This document shows, piece after piece, positions 8,283 through 15,527 of a stretch of DNA of 27,089 bases. The notes beneath the pieces are model-generated. The model had not been told where the DNA came from. It saw nothing but the letters and a program-made list of their open reading frames with translations, and ran no database searches. The stretch lies in contig NZ_JAJQRC010000041.1 of the NCBI RefSeq assembly GCF_046533115.1, positions 1 to 27,089 of the forward strand. Direction: 5' to 3'. Both the position numbers and the translations under genes were made by a program. This stretch comes from JAIRMO01 sp046533115 (lineage in GTDB: Bacteria; Spirochaetota; Spirochaetia; Treponematales; Breznakiellaceae). Each line of letters begins with the position of its first letter. Within the stretch, counting starts at the first letter, position 1.

Positions 8283-9242
8283 ATGGCCTACGAGACCGCC
8301 TTTCCCGACGAACCGCCAATTCCGGGGAGCTATAAACGAAAACCCAATTACTTTACCACCCCCTTCGGGTTTGCACCGGGGGAACTGCCGGTGGAAAAAG
8401 GGCGTTACCGGCTTATCTGGTCCAAGGCATGCCCCTGGGCAACCAGACAGACGATAGTCCGTTCCCTGCTGGGCCTGGAGGACGCCATAAGCGTGGGCAC
8501 CGTAGATCCGGTGCGGCCTCCCCATTACCGGGACGAGCGGGGGGAACGTACCGACTGGGCCTTTTCCCTGGACCCCGGCGGCGTTGATCCGGTGCTGAAG
8601 ATAAAAACCTTGAGTGAAATATATCTGGCGACGGACAGCGAATACGAAGGCCGTTTTACCGTTCCCGCGGTGATCGATATAAAGACGCGAAAAGTGGTGA
8701 ACACCGATTACTTCAACATGAGCTACTACTGGGAAACGGTGTGGAAGGATTTTCACCGCCCGGATGCCCCCGACCTGTTCCCCCAGGATTTACGGGAAGA
8801 GATTATCGCCCTTAACGAAGGGATCTATTACGACGTGAATAACGGCGTGTACAAAGCCGGTTTTGCCGAAACCCAGGAAGCCTACGCCGATGCCTGCGAA
8901 AAAGTGTTTGCCCGGCTTGACGAGCTTGAAAAGCGGCTGACCAAGAGCCGCTACCTCTTTGGGGATCAACTGACCGATTCCGATATCCGCCTCTATGTGA
9001 CCCTGGCCCGGTTTGATGCCGCCTATTACAACGGTTTCAGGGTGAACAAGCGGCGGATCCGGGATTATCCGGCCCTCTGGGCCTATGCCCGATCCCTTTA
9101 CCGTATCCCGGCCTTTCGGGAGAACACGGATTTTGATCATATCAAGATCCACTATCACCTGTGCTGCGACCCGGGGAACCCCTTGCGGCTGCTTCCCAAG
9201 GGCCCGGATAATTCCGACTGGTTACCGGAACGGAGCGCCTGA
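8283..9242 (+). CDS. Xi-class glutathione S-transferase / glutathionyl-hydroquinone reductase, copy 2
   Basis: Tandem paralogue of the preceding gene (319 aa). It shares the same blocks: TPFG.., LDPGGVDPVLKI, TVPAVIDI, VVNTDY, YKAGFAETQ, LTDSDIRLYVTLARFD and YRIPAF. The catalytic motif is CPWATR (Cys50), with Thr where copy 1 has His, so the two may differ in substrate or rate. A GTG at 8274 is open, but AAGGAG at 8269-8274 overlaps that codon and stands 8 nt before the ATG at 8283, so the ATG is used. The Shine-Dalgarno overlaps the stop of copy 1, and the permease gene begins 1 nt after this stop. Translation of the three genes is therefore probably coupled. Confidence 0.9.
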   Translation: MAYETAFPDEPPIPGSYKRKPNYFTTPFGFAPGELPVEKGRYRLIWSKACPWATRQTIVRSLLGLEDAISVGTVDPVRPPHYRDERGERTDWAFSLDPGGVDPVLKIKTLSEIYLATDSEYEGRFTVPAVIDIKTRKVVNTDYFNMSYYWETVWKDFHRPDAPDLFPQDLREEIIALNEGIYYDVNNGVYKAGFAETQEAYADACEKVFARLDELEKRLTKSRYLFGDQLTDSDIRLYVTLARFDAAYYNGFRVNKRRIRDYPALWAYARSLYRIPAFRENTDFDHIKIHYHLCCDPGNPLRLLPKGPDNSDWLPERSA

Positions 9243-9243
9243 T

Positions 9244-10008
9244 ATGAACAACATGAAACTCTTTGACTTTTCCCTGGTGTTTACCCAGATCCCCCGGATC
9301 CTTACCTACCTTCCCATCACCATGGAAATTGCCCTTATCTCCTTTGCCGGTTCGCTGATTATCGGCTTTCTCGTGGCCCTGATAAAAATAAAAAAGGTCA
9401 AAATCTTAAGCCCCCTGGCGGGCTTTTATGTTTCCTTTACCCGGGGAACTCCGGTGCTGGTTCAGCTTTATCTGACCTATTACGGCATACCCATGGCGCT
9501 GATGGCAATTAACCGTTATTACGGAACCCAATTCAACACCAACGGTATCGCCCCGATTGTTTTTGCCCTGACCGCCCTTTCCCTCAACGAAGCGGCCTAT
9601 TCTTCGGAAAGCATCCGGGCCGCCCTGGAAGCGGTGGACAAAGGCCAGATGGAAGCGGCCCTTTCCATCGGCATGACGACTCCCCAGGCATTGTGGCGGA
9701 TCATCCTTCCCGAGGCCCTGGTGGTTGCCCTTCCCTCATTGGGAAATTCCTTTATCGGCCTTATCAAGGGAACCTCCCTGGTGTTTGTTACCGCGGTGGT
9801 GGAGATGACCGCGGCGGGTAGACTCCTGGCCTCCAAAAATTTCCGCTTTTTCGAGATGTATATCACCCTGGCCCTTGTGTACTGGCTGATTACCGCGATT
9901 ATCGCGTTTTTCCTGCGCTGGGGAGAGAAAAAACTCCGCTGCAACGAACGGCTGGCGCCGGAAGAAAAACGCCGTCAGGAAATTGCCGTAGAGGGCCGCC
10001 ATGCTTAG
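9244..10008 (+). CDS. Polar amino-acid ABC transporter permease (HisMQ/TcyB type)
   Basis: Inner-membrane permease of the His/Glu/Gln/Arg/opine family, 254 residues with about five hydrophobic segments. The family signatures are the TM2 region FTRGTPVLVQLYL and the EAA loop EAALSIGMTTPQALWRIILPEA, which docks the ATPase. ATG 9244 follows GGAG at 9232-9235; another ATG lies three codons on. Only one permease gene is present, so the channel is probably a homodimer, as in TcyB/YecS-type cystine importers. The 3' end overlaps the ATPase gene by 8 nt. The substrate is not readable from sequence; the adjacent GST genes suggest cystine, glutathione or another thiol amino acid. Confidence 0.9.
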   Translation: MNNMKLFDFSLVFTQIPRILTYLPITMEIALISFAGSLIIGFLVALIKIKKVKILSPLAGFYVSFTRGTPVLVQLYLTYYGIPMALMAINRYYGTQFNTNGIAPIVFALTALSLNEAAYSSESIRAALEAVDKGQMEAALSIGMTTPQALWRIILPEALVVALPSLGNSFIGLIKGTSLVFVTAVVEMTAAGRLLASKNFRFFEMYITLALVYWLITAIIAFFLRWGEKKLRCNERLAPEEKRRQEIAVEGRHA

Positions 10009-10768
10009 TTCCGGTACCCTGCGGATAGAAAACCTTAAAAAAAGTTTCCACAAAAACCAGGTGCTTAAGGGGATAAACCTTACCGTACGGCCCGGAGAAT
10101 CGGTGGGCGTGATAGGGCCCTCGGGTTCGGGAAAATCCACCCTCCTGCGCTGTATCAACCTGCTGGAAAAGCCCGATGAAGGCCGGCTCTCGTACAACGG
10201 GCTGTCCTTGGATATGGCCGGGGTCAGGAAAAAAGATATGCTGGCCATCCGCCGTTATACGGCCATGGTTTTCCAGCAGTTCAATCTTTTTAAATACAAA
10301 ACCGCTTTGGAAAACGTGATGGAAGGACTGGTGGTGGTTCAAAGGATGAACAAGACCGACGCGAAGGAGCGGGCCCAGGCATGCCTTAACAAGGTGGGCC
10401 TTTCGGATCGCATGGATTACTATCCTTCCCAGCTTTCCGGCGGCCAGCAGCAGCGGGTTGCCATTGCCCGATCCATCGCCTTAAAACCGGGGATCATTCT
10501 CTTTGACGAGCCTACCAGCGCCCTGGACCCGGAGATGACCGGCGAAGTGCTCCAGGTGATTAAGGAGATAGCGGGGGAAGGCCATACCCTCATCATCGTT
10601 TCCCATGAAATGGCCTTTATCGCCGATATCGCAAACCAGGTGATCTTTCTTGAGGGCGGAAAAATCCTTGAGGAAGGAACGCCGAAGGATATCTTTGTCC
10701 ATCCGAAGGAAGAACGGACAAAACAGTTTATTTCCAAGATCACCGCTTTTGGTGATTTTTCAATTTGA
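10001..10768 (+). CDS. Polar amino-acid ABC transporter ATP-binding protein
   Basis: Cytoplasmic ATPase subunit, 255 residues, of the GlnQ/HisP/TcyC class. Walker A is GPSGSGKST at 39-47, the Q-loop is in VFQQFNLF, the ABC signature is LSGGQQQR at about 143-150, Walker B is IILFDEPTSALD, and the switch histidine is in VSHEM. The start ATG lies inside the end of the permease gene, with GAGGG just upstream, so translation is coupled. There is a short C-terminal extension after the usual HPKEERTKQFI end. It works with the permease before it and the solute-binding protein after it. Confidence 0.93.
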   Translation: MLSSGTLRIENLKKSFHKNQVLKGINLTVRPGESVGVIGPSGSGKSTLLRCINLLEKPDEGRLSYNGLSLDMAGVRKKDMLAIRRYTAMVFQQFNLFKYKTALENVMEGLVVVQRMNKTDAKERAQACLNKVGLSDRMDYYPSQLSGGQQQRVAIARSIALKPGIILFDEPTSALDPEMTGEVLQVIKEIAGEGHTLIIVSHEMAFIADIANQVIFLEGGKILEEGTPKDIFVHPKEERTKQFISKITAFGDFSI

Positions 10769-10821
10769 GGCATCGTTCGTCAGAAAACGATCCAAATATA
10801 CCAATTCCATTAGGAGGAATT

Positions 10822-11640
10822 ATGATGAAGAAAATGTTTGTGGTATTCTTTGCGCTGCTTATCGCCGCCGGCCTGTTTGCGGGAGGGCGGAAAGAAGCGG
10901 CCGGCGCCAAGCCCCCGATTCGGGTCGGTACCGCCGGTATGCCGGCGCCCTACGGCTGGACGAATGAGGACGGGACCCTGGACGGCTATGATCAGGCGGT
11001 GATTCACGCGGTGGCGGAACTACTGCCCCAGTATGACTTCTCCATTGAGGTAACCGAATTTCCCAGCATCTTTGTGGGCCTTGATTCGGGGCGTTACCAC
11101 ATCGGGGTAAACAACATTTCCTGGCGGCAGGAACGGGCGGAAAAGTACCTGTTCCCGGAACATCATTATATCTATAATGACACCGGCTTTATCGTACAGA
11201 AGGGCAGAACCGACATCAAAACCTTTGAAGACCTGGCCGGAAAAACCACCGTGGTAGAACCCGACGGCGCCTTTCCCCAGCTTTTCACCGAGGAATTTAA
11301 CGCGGCCCACCCGTCAAATCCCATCAAGGTTACCTGGGTCCAGCAGGACTCGCTTAAAACCTACCTGGATATTTCCCAGGGGAATCTTGATTTTGTCTTT
11401 ACCGAACTTGCCTCGGTGAATTTGCGGGAAAATGAATTTAATATAGATGTTGATTTTATTTCCCTCCCCAAAGCCGAGCAGGAAAAGCTGCAGAATCCCA
11501 AATCCTATTTTGTTTTTGCCCGTACCCCGGAGGGTGAAAAACTCAAAACCGAAGTGGATGGGGCCTTCCAAAAACTTATCGACAACGGAAAACTAAAGGA
11601 ACTTTCGATAAAGTACTTCGGATCCGATATCAGCCAATAA
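10822..11640 (+). CDS. Polar amino-acid ABC transporter solute-binding protein (SBP family 3)
   Basis: Extracytoplasmic binding protein, 272 residues. A signal peptide (MMKKMFVVFFALLIAAGLFA) leads into GGRKEAAG, a pattern common in treponemal binding proteins, with no lipobox cysteine. The family-3 fold is seen in the segments LDGYDQAVIHAVAELL, GLDSGRYHIGVNNIS, FEDLAGKTTVV and KLIDNGKLKELSIKYFG. AGGAGG at 10812-10817 supports ATG 10822 or 10825; an upstream in-frame start at 10765 would add residues ahead of the signal peptide and overlap the ATPase stop, so it is rejected. It is the last gene of the operon and is followed by a strong terminator. Streptococcal GshT-type glutathione-binding proteins belong to the same broad family; whether this one binds glutathione cannot be decided by eye. 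Confidence 0.9.
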   Translation: MMKKMFVVFFALLIAAGLFAGGRKEAAGAKPPIRVGTAGMPAPYGWTNEDGTLDGYDQAVIHAVAELLPQYDFSIEVTEFPSIFVGLDSGRYHIGVNNISWRQERAEKYLFPEHHYIYNDTGFIVQKGRTDIKTFEDLAGKTTVVEPDGAFPQLFTEEFNAAHPSNPIKVTWVQQDSLKTYLDISQGNLDFVFTELASVNLRENEFNIDVDFISLPKAEQEKLQNPKSYFVFARTPEGEKLKTEVDGAFQKLIDNGKLKELSIKYFGSDISQ

Positions 11641-11667
11641 CCGCTGCGCGGTTAGTACCGGATTCCC

Positions 11668-11706
11668 AAAAAAGCGCCCGGGGGCAGGCTCCCGGGCGCT
11701 TTTTTT
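11668..11706. terminator. Bidirectional intrinsic terminator
   Basis: A perfect 10-bp stem, AGCGCCCGGG (11673-11682) with CCCGGGCGCT (11691-11700), has an 8-nt loop. It is flanked by a 6-A tract on the left and a 7-T tract on the right. On the plus strand it ends the GST-ABC operon. On the minus strand it lies 19 nt past the tRNA-Met gene and ends that transcript. Confidence 0.93.
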
Positions 11707-11724
11707 AATGGAAGTAATTACCTT

Positions 11725-11797
11725 TAGCGGCAATTGGACTTGAACCAATGACCGAACGGATATGAGCCGTTTGCTCTACCAACTGAGCTATGCCGCC
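11725..11797 (-). tRNA. tRNA-Met (anticodon CAT), elongator type
   Basis: The 73 nt fold into a full cloverleaf: acceptor GGCGGCA with TGCCGCT, D-arm GCTC/GAGC with an 8-nt loop, anticodon stem AACGG/CCGTT with loop CTCATAT, variable CGGTC, and T-arm ATTGG/CCAAT with loop TTCAAGT. The discriminator is A and the 3' CCA is not encoded. The first acceptor pair is G-U. The anticodon stem lacks the three G-C pairs of initiator tRNA, so an elongator is likely. An Ile tRNA with a lysidine-modified CAT anticodon is the alternative; the acceptor and anticodon stems look more like Bacillus elongator tRNA-Met. Confidence 0.95.
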
Positions 11798-11809
11798 ATT
11801 CCGGGGATA

Positions 11810-11838
11810 ACCTTAGCAAAAAAACCGGAATATGTCAA
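11810..11838 (-). promoter_or_regulatory. Promoter of tRNA-Met
   Basis: On the minus strand, exact TTGACA (11838-11833) is followed after 17 nt by TAAGGT (11815-11810). The start point would be about 6 nt before the mature 5' end of the tRNA. Confidence 0.75.
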
Positions 11839-11898
11839 CGGTTCGCGTATCCCGGCCCTTTACCCGGGGGAAAAAAAGCAGTATGTTATTAATAATAG

Positions 11899-11927
11899 TA
11901 GACATTCCCTTTTGAGTATGGCATACT
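11899..11927 (+). promoter_or_regulatory. Predicted promoter of the DGK1-like gene
   Basis: TAGACA (11899-11904), a 17-nt spacer, then CATACT (11922-11927). The ATG at 11940 lies only 12 nt beyond the -10 box, so the leader would be about 6 nt and no Shine-Dalgarno is seen. Confidence 0.45.
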
Positions 11928-11939
11928 ATCTGTATATCG

Positions 11940-12596
11940 ATGAATAAAAGACCTGTCATCGGCGCGATTATAAAATCTTCCCGTTTTGGTTTGCGGGTCG
12001 GAATACCGGATGTCCGTGAAATTAAGGTTGAACTTGTCAGAAAATCCATACATTTTCTCATAGCCCTCTGCCCGGTTATGGCGGCGGTAGACCGGACCGT
12101 TACCGTGGGGCTCCTCATGATAGGGACCCTGGGCTATGCCGTGATGGAGACCCTCAGGCTCCGGGGCATTGCGGTGCCGGTGATTTCTTTTCTCACCAAT
12201 ATGGCATCCCGGCCACGGGATATGGATCGGTTCGTCCTGGGGCCGGTAACCCTGGGCTTAGGCGCCCTGGTGTCCCTGCTCTTATACCCCGCCCCGGCGG
12301 CGTCCATCGCCATTTACGCCCTGGCTTTTGGGGATGGTTTTGCCAGCCTTATCGGGAAATTATTCGGCCGGCGGCATCCGGCTTTTCTCGGCGACAAAAG
12401 TTTGGAGGGCTCCCTGGCCTGTTTTATGGCGATATTTATCTCCGCTTACGGGGTTTTCCCCAATTACCGGGTTGCTTTTTGGGCGGCCCTTACCGGTACC
12501 CTGGTGGAAGCCCTTCCCCTGGGGGATTATGACAATATCGCCCTGCCGGTTACCGTCGGCTTTATCGTACAAATAACCGCCCACCACGCCCTATAA
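11940..12596 (+). CDS. CTP-dependent lipid kinase-like membrane protein (DGK1/SEC59/VTE5 family)
   Basis: Integral membrane protein (218 aa) with the hallmarks of the dolichol kinase / phytol kinase / Dgk1 family, related to phosphatidate cytidylyltransferases. It has R-K-x-x-H in ELVRKSIHF (34-38), an acidic VMETLR (E70), the AFGDGFASLIGKLFG block (D132) and DKSLEGSLA (K153-E156-G157-S158), all between hydrophobic segments. Family members phosphorylate lipid alcohols such as dolichol, phytol or diacylglycerol with CTP. The bacterial substrate is not known. The N-terminal 30 residues precede the conserved core, so the exact start is uncertain; the ATG has no ribosome binding site but lies just after a promoter. 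Its stop overlaps the stop of the opposite gene by 6 nt. Confidence 0.82.
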   Translation: MNKRPVIGAIIKSSRFGLRVGIPDVREIKVELVRKSIHFLIALCPVMAAVDRTVTVGLLMIGTLGYAVMETLRLRGIAVPVISFLTNMASRPRDMDRFVLGPVTLGLGALVSLLLYPAPAASIAIYALAFGDGFASLIGKLFGRRHPAFLGDKSLEGSLACFMAIFISAYGVFPNYRVAFWAALTGTLVEALPLGDYDNIALPVTVGFIVQITAHHAL

Positions 12597-13424
12597 CCAG
12601 AGATATACCCGATGCAGCTGGGTACAGATAAACCAGGTTCCCGCGCCAAGGCTTACCAGACCCGGCAGCGGGGTTACCCAGGTATCGGCGTTGAGCAGGA
12701 TATTTCTCCCTAAAAACACCAAAAAAGACCCGATACCAATAAAAACATACTCCCGGTTCCCCCGGGAATAGGCGGAAACAAAGAAACTGATCATGGTTAT
12801 CAGCACAAGCGTTATCTCCGCCAGCCGCAGCAGCCCCCGGTAACCGACTATCGGCATCAGGCTGCTGTCCCAGGAAAGCCCGTCAATGGGGACATTGAGG
12901 GCGATCATCAGGGCAACGACGGCGATGATAAAAACCACATACCCCTGCTTTTGTACATCCCAGCCCGCCGCGTATACGCTGGCGGCAAAAAGGGCAAAAA
13001 CGCCAAAATACCGGCCGAATAAAAGCACCCGGGAGGCCATAACCAGGTACACGCTGGGGAGTTCATACACTTCTTTTAACGGCGCCATGATACGGAGCCC
13101 TTCAAAGGCAAAGGAAAGGACGAAAAAAGCAAAAAAAAGTATCTCCGGGGCCGGGGTTTTTTCAAAAAAATAATAGATGAGGATTAAGCTGATAAGGGAA
13201 TAGAGTATCGCCCCGATCATGGCGATAAAAGGCGCGTAGGGAACCGGATTTAGCAGAGGAACCATAAACACCTGGAGGATTCCGGCGGATCGTTGTACCG
13301 CCGCGGTAGTCAAGTCAGGGTAAACCGGCAGGATGACAAAGGAGCCCACGATTATGACGATTAAGGAAATCACCGAGATAAAAATTCCCGTCTTAAAAAA
13401 ATAATTGCGCCTGGACAAAGTCAT
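12591..13424 (-). CDS. Unknown integral membrane protein, about 8 TM segments
   Basis: I do not recognise a family. The 277 residues contain about eight hydrophobic segments (roughly 10-33, 60-85, 93-113, 125-150, 158-176, 195-215, 222-240, 248-268) joined by short loops. The second half has RGLLRLAEITLVLI and FLVFLGRNILLNADTW. The first loop, between TM1 and TM2, is the longest. No catalytic motif or signal peptidase site is visible. The ATG has no Shine-Dalgarno but a well-spaced promoter ends 6 nt before it. Its 3' end overlaps the DGK1-like gene tail to tail, and it diverges from the DUF2259 gene. Confidence 0.75.
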   Translation of the reverse strand: MTLSRRNYFFKTGIFISVISLIVIIVGSFVILPVYPDLTTAAVQRSAGILQVFMVPLLNPVPYAPFIAMIGAILYSLISLILIYYFFEKTPAPEILFFAFFVLSFAFEGLRIMAPLKEVYELPSVYLVMASRVLLFGRYFGVFALFAASVYAAGWDVQKQGYVVFIIAVVALMIALNVPIDGLSWDSSLMPIVGYRGLLRLAEITLVLITMISFFVSAYSRGNREYVFIGIGSFLVFLGRNILLNADTWVTPLPGLVSLGAGTWFICTQLHRVYLWL

Positions 13425-13430
13425 AGCATA

Positions 13431-13459
13431 AAGATAGCCGATTTGGCCAATTCTCTCAA
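13431..13459 (-). promoter_or_regulatory. Predicted promoter of the 8-TM protein gene (leaderless)
   Basis: On the minus strand TTGAGA (13459-13454), a 17-nt spacer, then TATCTT (13436-13431). The +1 position falls on the A of the ATG at 13424. Confidence 0.55.
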
Positions 13460-13502
13460 GCCGGTTTTCTTTTCGCCGATATTTTATAGTAAGGAGAACC
13501 CT

Positions 13503-14192
13503 ATGTTTAAAAGAAAATTATCCTATTTAACCATAGCCGCCCTGGTTCTATGCGCTTCCTACCTTGGCGCAGGGGATATTGCTTCTTTTGTGGATCTGGG
13601 TTTTTCCCTGGACGGACGGACCTATATGTTTGCCCAATACGGGGTACAGTCGGAAACCTTAAAGCCCTGGGCCGATTTATTTGTGGTGGATGTGGCCCGG
13701 AATGATTTTGTCTCCGGGGGCAGGGTCTCCTATACCCATACCGCCCCGGTAATACCGGGACAGGACGGAGCCGGCGCGCTTTACCGGCTTATTACCCAAA
13801 ATACGGCATTGGCGGAACAATACGGGATAAACTTCCTGCTTCAGGGGCCTCCCCTCTATATATCCCTGGAAAACAACTTCGACTCCCCGGTAACGGCCAT
13901 AGAATTCCGGAACTTTGAACAAAACATTTCCTACCACGCCACCCTAATCCCCCATACCGGGGAAGGGGGAAGCTCCTTTTATATCGACCTGGAACGTACC
14001 GCCCCGGACGGGTCAAAAAAAACCTATGTGGTGGGGAATGCCCAGATAAAACGGACCTCGGTCAGTTCCTACGGTATAAAAAAGGTTATATGCTCCCCCC
14101 AAGACGGTTTTATGATATTTGTGATTGAAATGAAAAGACCGAACAAAAGTTCCTTTGATGTCCGCTATATGGTTGAAACCCTGCGGCTCTAA
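13503..14192 (+). CDS. Predicted secreted protein, DUF2259 family
   Basis: A 229-residue protein with a cleavable signal peptide (MFKRKLSYLTIAALVLCASY, then LGAGDIASF). The mature start DIASFVDLGFSLDGRTYMFAQYG, followed by LKPWADLFVVDVARNDFV, is characteristic of DUF2259 proteins of treponemes; their function is not known. The cysteine in LVLCASYLGAG could be a weak lipobox, so a lipoprotein is not excluded. The start ATG at 13503 has AAGGAG at 13491-13496 with a 6-nt spacer; an upstream in-frame start at 13443 would add 20 residues before the signal and is rejected. Its stop overlaps by 4 nt the stop of the opposing small gene. Confidence 0.78.
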   Translation: MFKRKLSYLTIAALVLCASYLGAGDIASFVDLGFSLDGRTYMFAQYGVQSETLKPWADLFVVDVARNDFVSGGRVSYTHTAPVIPGQDGAGALYRLITQNTALAEQYGINFLLQGPPLYISLENNFDSPVTAIEFRNFEQNISYHATLIPHTGEGGSSFYIDLERTAPDGSKKTYVVGNAQIKRTSVSSYGIKKVICSPQDGFMIFVIEMKRPNKSSFDVRYMVETLRL

Positions 14193-14629
14193 CCGGTAAA
14201 AGCCCTCCATACCTGGGTAACGACCCGGCCGTCCTCCTGCAAATACCGCAGATAAAGCCGGGACTGGGGCTGTAAACGCCGCCACAGCCCTTCCTGCTGA
14301 ACATCCATGGCCATGGCAATCCACGCCTCCCGGGGAAGATTTTCCCGCATCTGGGCAAAAAGATAGGTTCCCCGGGGGAGTTGAAACCAATCCGCCCCGA
14401 CCGGAACCTGGGGCGCCGCGGCGCCTTTACAGATCAGGGGGCCCAGATAGGGCTCCTCGGGCTCAAAACAACGGTATTGGGCCCGGTTAAGCTCGAAGCA
14501 GAAAAGAACCTCCCCGTCCAATGGGTTATAGTCAAAGGGATCCAGTTCCGCCTTGGCCGTATAAAACAGGGGGTTCCGCAGATCCAGGGTAAGGACGGAA
14601 AAAAGAGCCATAAATTGAAACCGGCTCAA
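14189..14629 (-). CDS. Unknown 146-residue protein
   Basis: No family recognised. It has no signal peptide or TM segment. The composition is aromatic and proline-rich with several Leu-Pro-Arg elements (FQLPRGTYLFAQ, ENLPREAWIAMAMDV), and it ends in a basic stretch LWRRLQPQSRLYLRYL. It starts with TTG at 14629, 3 nt after the stop of the TolB-like gene, so translational coupling is likely; the first ATG at 14611 would give 140 residues. There is no clear Shine-Dalgarno. It is the last gene of the reductase/TolB-like operon. Confidence 0.65.
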   Translation of the reverse strand: MSRFQFMALFSVLTLDLRNPLFYTAKAELDPFDYNPLDGEVLFCFELNRAQYRCFEPEEPYLGPLICKGAAAPQVPVGADWFQLPRGTYLFAQMRENLPREAWIAMAMDVQQEGLWRRLQPQSRLYLRYLQEDGRVVTQVWRAFTG

Positions 14630-14632
14630 AGG

Positions 14633-15514
14633 CTATGATTTTAACCGGTAGGAAACAAAGGCAATGGTTTTATTATCCGGGGACCAGGAGTTTACGTTGA
14701 TGGTTCCCTGGCCGCCGAATAACTCCGCGATAACCTTAAAATCTCCCCCGGAGGCGGACATAAGCCGCAGTTGGACGTTTTTGTTGGGGGGATGTTGATC
14801 CGGTTCCACATCACCCTTTTTATAACTTATGTAGACCACCCGCTCGCCATTGGGCGAAACATGGCCGAACCAGTTATTGGCTTGGTCAAAGGTCATCTGG
14901 GTGGGGTTACTGCCGTCCGCCCCCATACGCCAAAGCTGCATGAGCTCTGAACGGGTGGAATTAAACCAGAGGTATCTACCCTCCGGGGAATATTCGGGGC
15001 CGTCGTCCAGACCCGGAACATCGGTAAGCTGGGTTTCCCTGCCGCCGGTAACGGGAATGGTGTACACATCGTATTGACCGTTCCGCTCGGCGCAATAGGC
15101 CAGGGTTTTACCGTCCGGGGACCAGCCGTGGAGGTAACTGGGCGCCATGGGGGTGATCAGTACCGGATTCCCGCCGGTTATGGGCAAAATGTATATCCGG
15201 GATTGCCCATCCTCATAGGTATGGTGGCTTACCGCGATGGACTGACCGTCCGGGGAAAGGACGTGATCGTTGTTACAATCCACCGCGAAGCCGGTATTAA
15301 TTTCGTCTATGCCGCCGGAGCTCAGATCATATCGGTATAACCGGCCGTTCCGGTTATAAATAAGGAACTTCCCGTCCCCGGTCCAGTTGGGGGCTTCGAT
15401 CACATCCTCAAATTCCCCCAGGGCCTTACGTTCCCCGGTATCCACATTCAAGGTTTCCAGGATACTGGTAGTACCCCGGTCCTGCCGTTCTATCGGTGTT
15501 TTTCGCGTATTCAT
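14633..15514 (-). CDS. TolB-like WD40/PD40 beta-propeller protein
   Basis: The 293 residues contain repeated PD40-type blades: LSPDGQSIAVS, WSPDGKTLAYC, YSPEGRYLWF, VSPNGERVVYIS and WSPDNKTIAFVS. Most are preceded by a strand ending in GG (LPITGGNP, IPVTGGRE). This is the repeat pattern of the TolB C-terminal propeller. No signal peptide is present, so it appears cytoplasmic, unlike TolB proper. It is likely a binding or sensing propeller of unknown ligand. ATG 15514 has AAAGGAG with an 8-nt spacer; the longer reading from 15553 starts inside the upstream gene and is rejected. It lies 13 nt after the aldo/keto reductase stop. Confidence 0.82.
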   Translation of the reverse strand: MNTRKTPIERQDRGTTSILETLNVDTGERKALGEFEDVIEAPNWTGDGKFLIYNRNGRLYRYDLSSGGIDEINTGFAVDCNNDHVLSPDGQSIAVSHHTYEDGQSRIYILPITGGNPVLITPMAPSYLHGWSPDGKTLAYCAERNGQYDVYTIPVTGGRETQLTDVPGLDDGPEYSPEGRYLWFNSTRSELMQLWRMGADGSNPTQMTFDQANNWFGHVSPNGERVVYISYKKGDVEPDQHPPNKNVQLRLMSASGGDFKVIAELFGGQGTINVNSWSPDNKTIAFVSYRLKS

Positions 15515-15527
15515 AGGTTTTACTCCT

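Noticed and set aside
7974..8756. Minus-strand 260-codon open frame across the two GST genes
   Set aside because: It spans two recognised genes and the gap between them on the opposite strand; a shadow of biased codon use.
11725..11797. Initiator tRNA-fMet
   Set aside because: The first acceptor pair is G-U rather than mismatched C-A, and the anticodon stem is AACGG/CCGTT without the run of three G-C pairs next to the loop.
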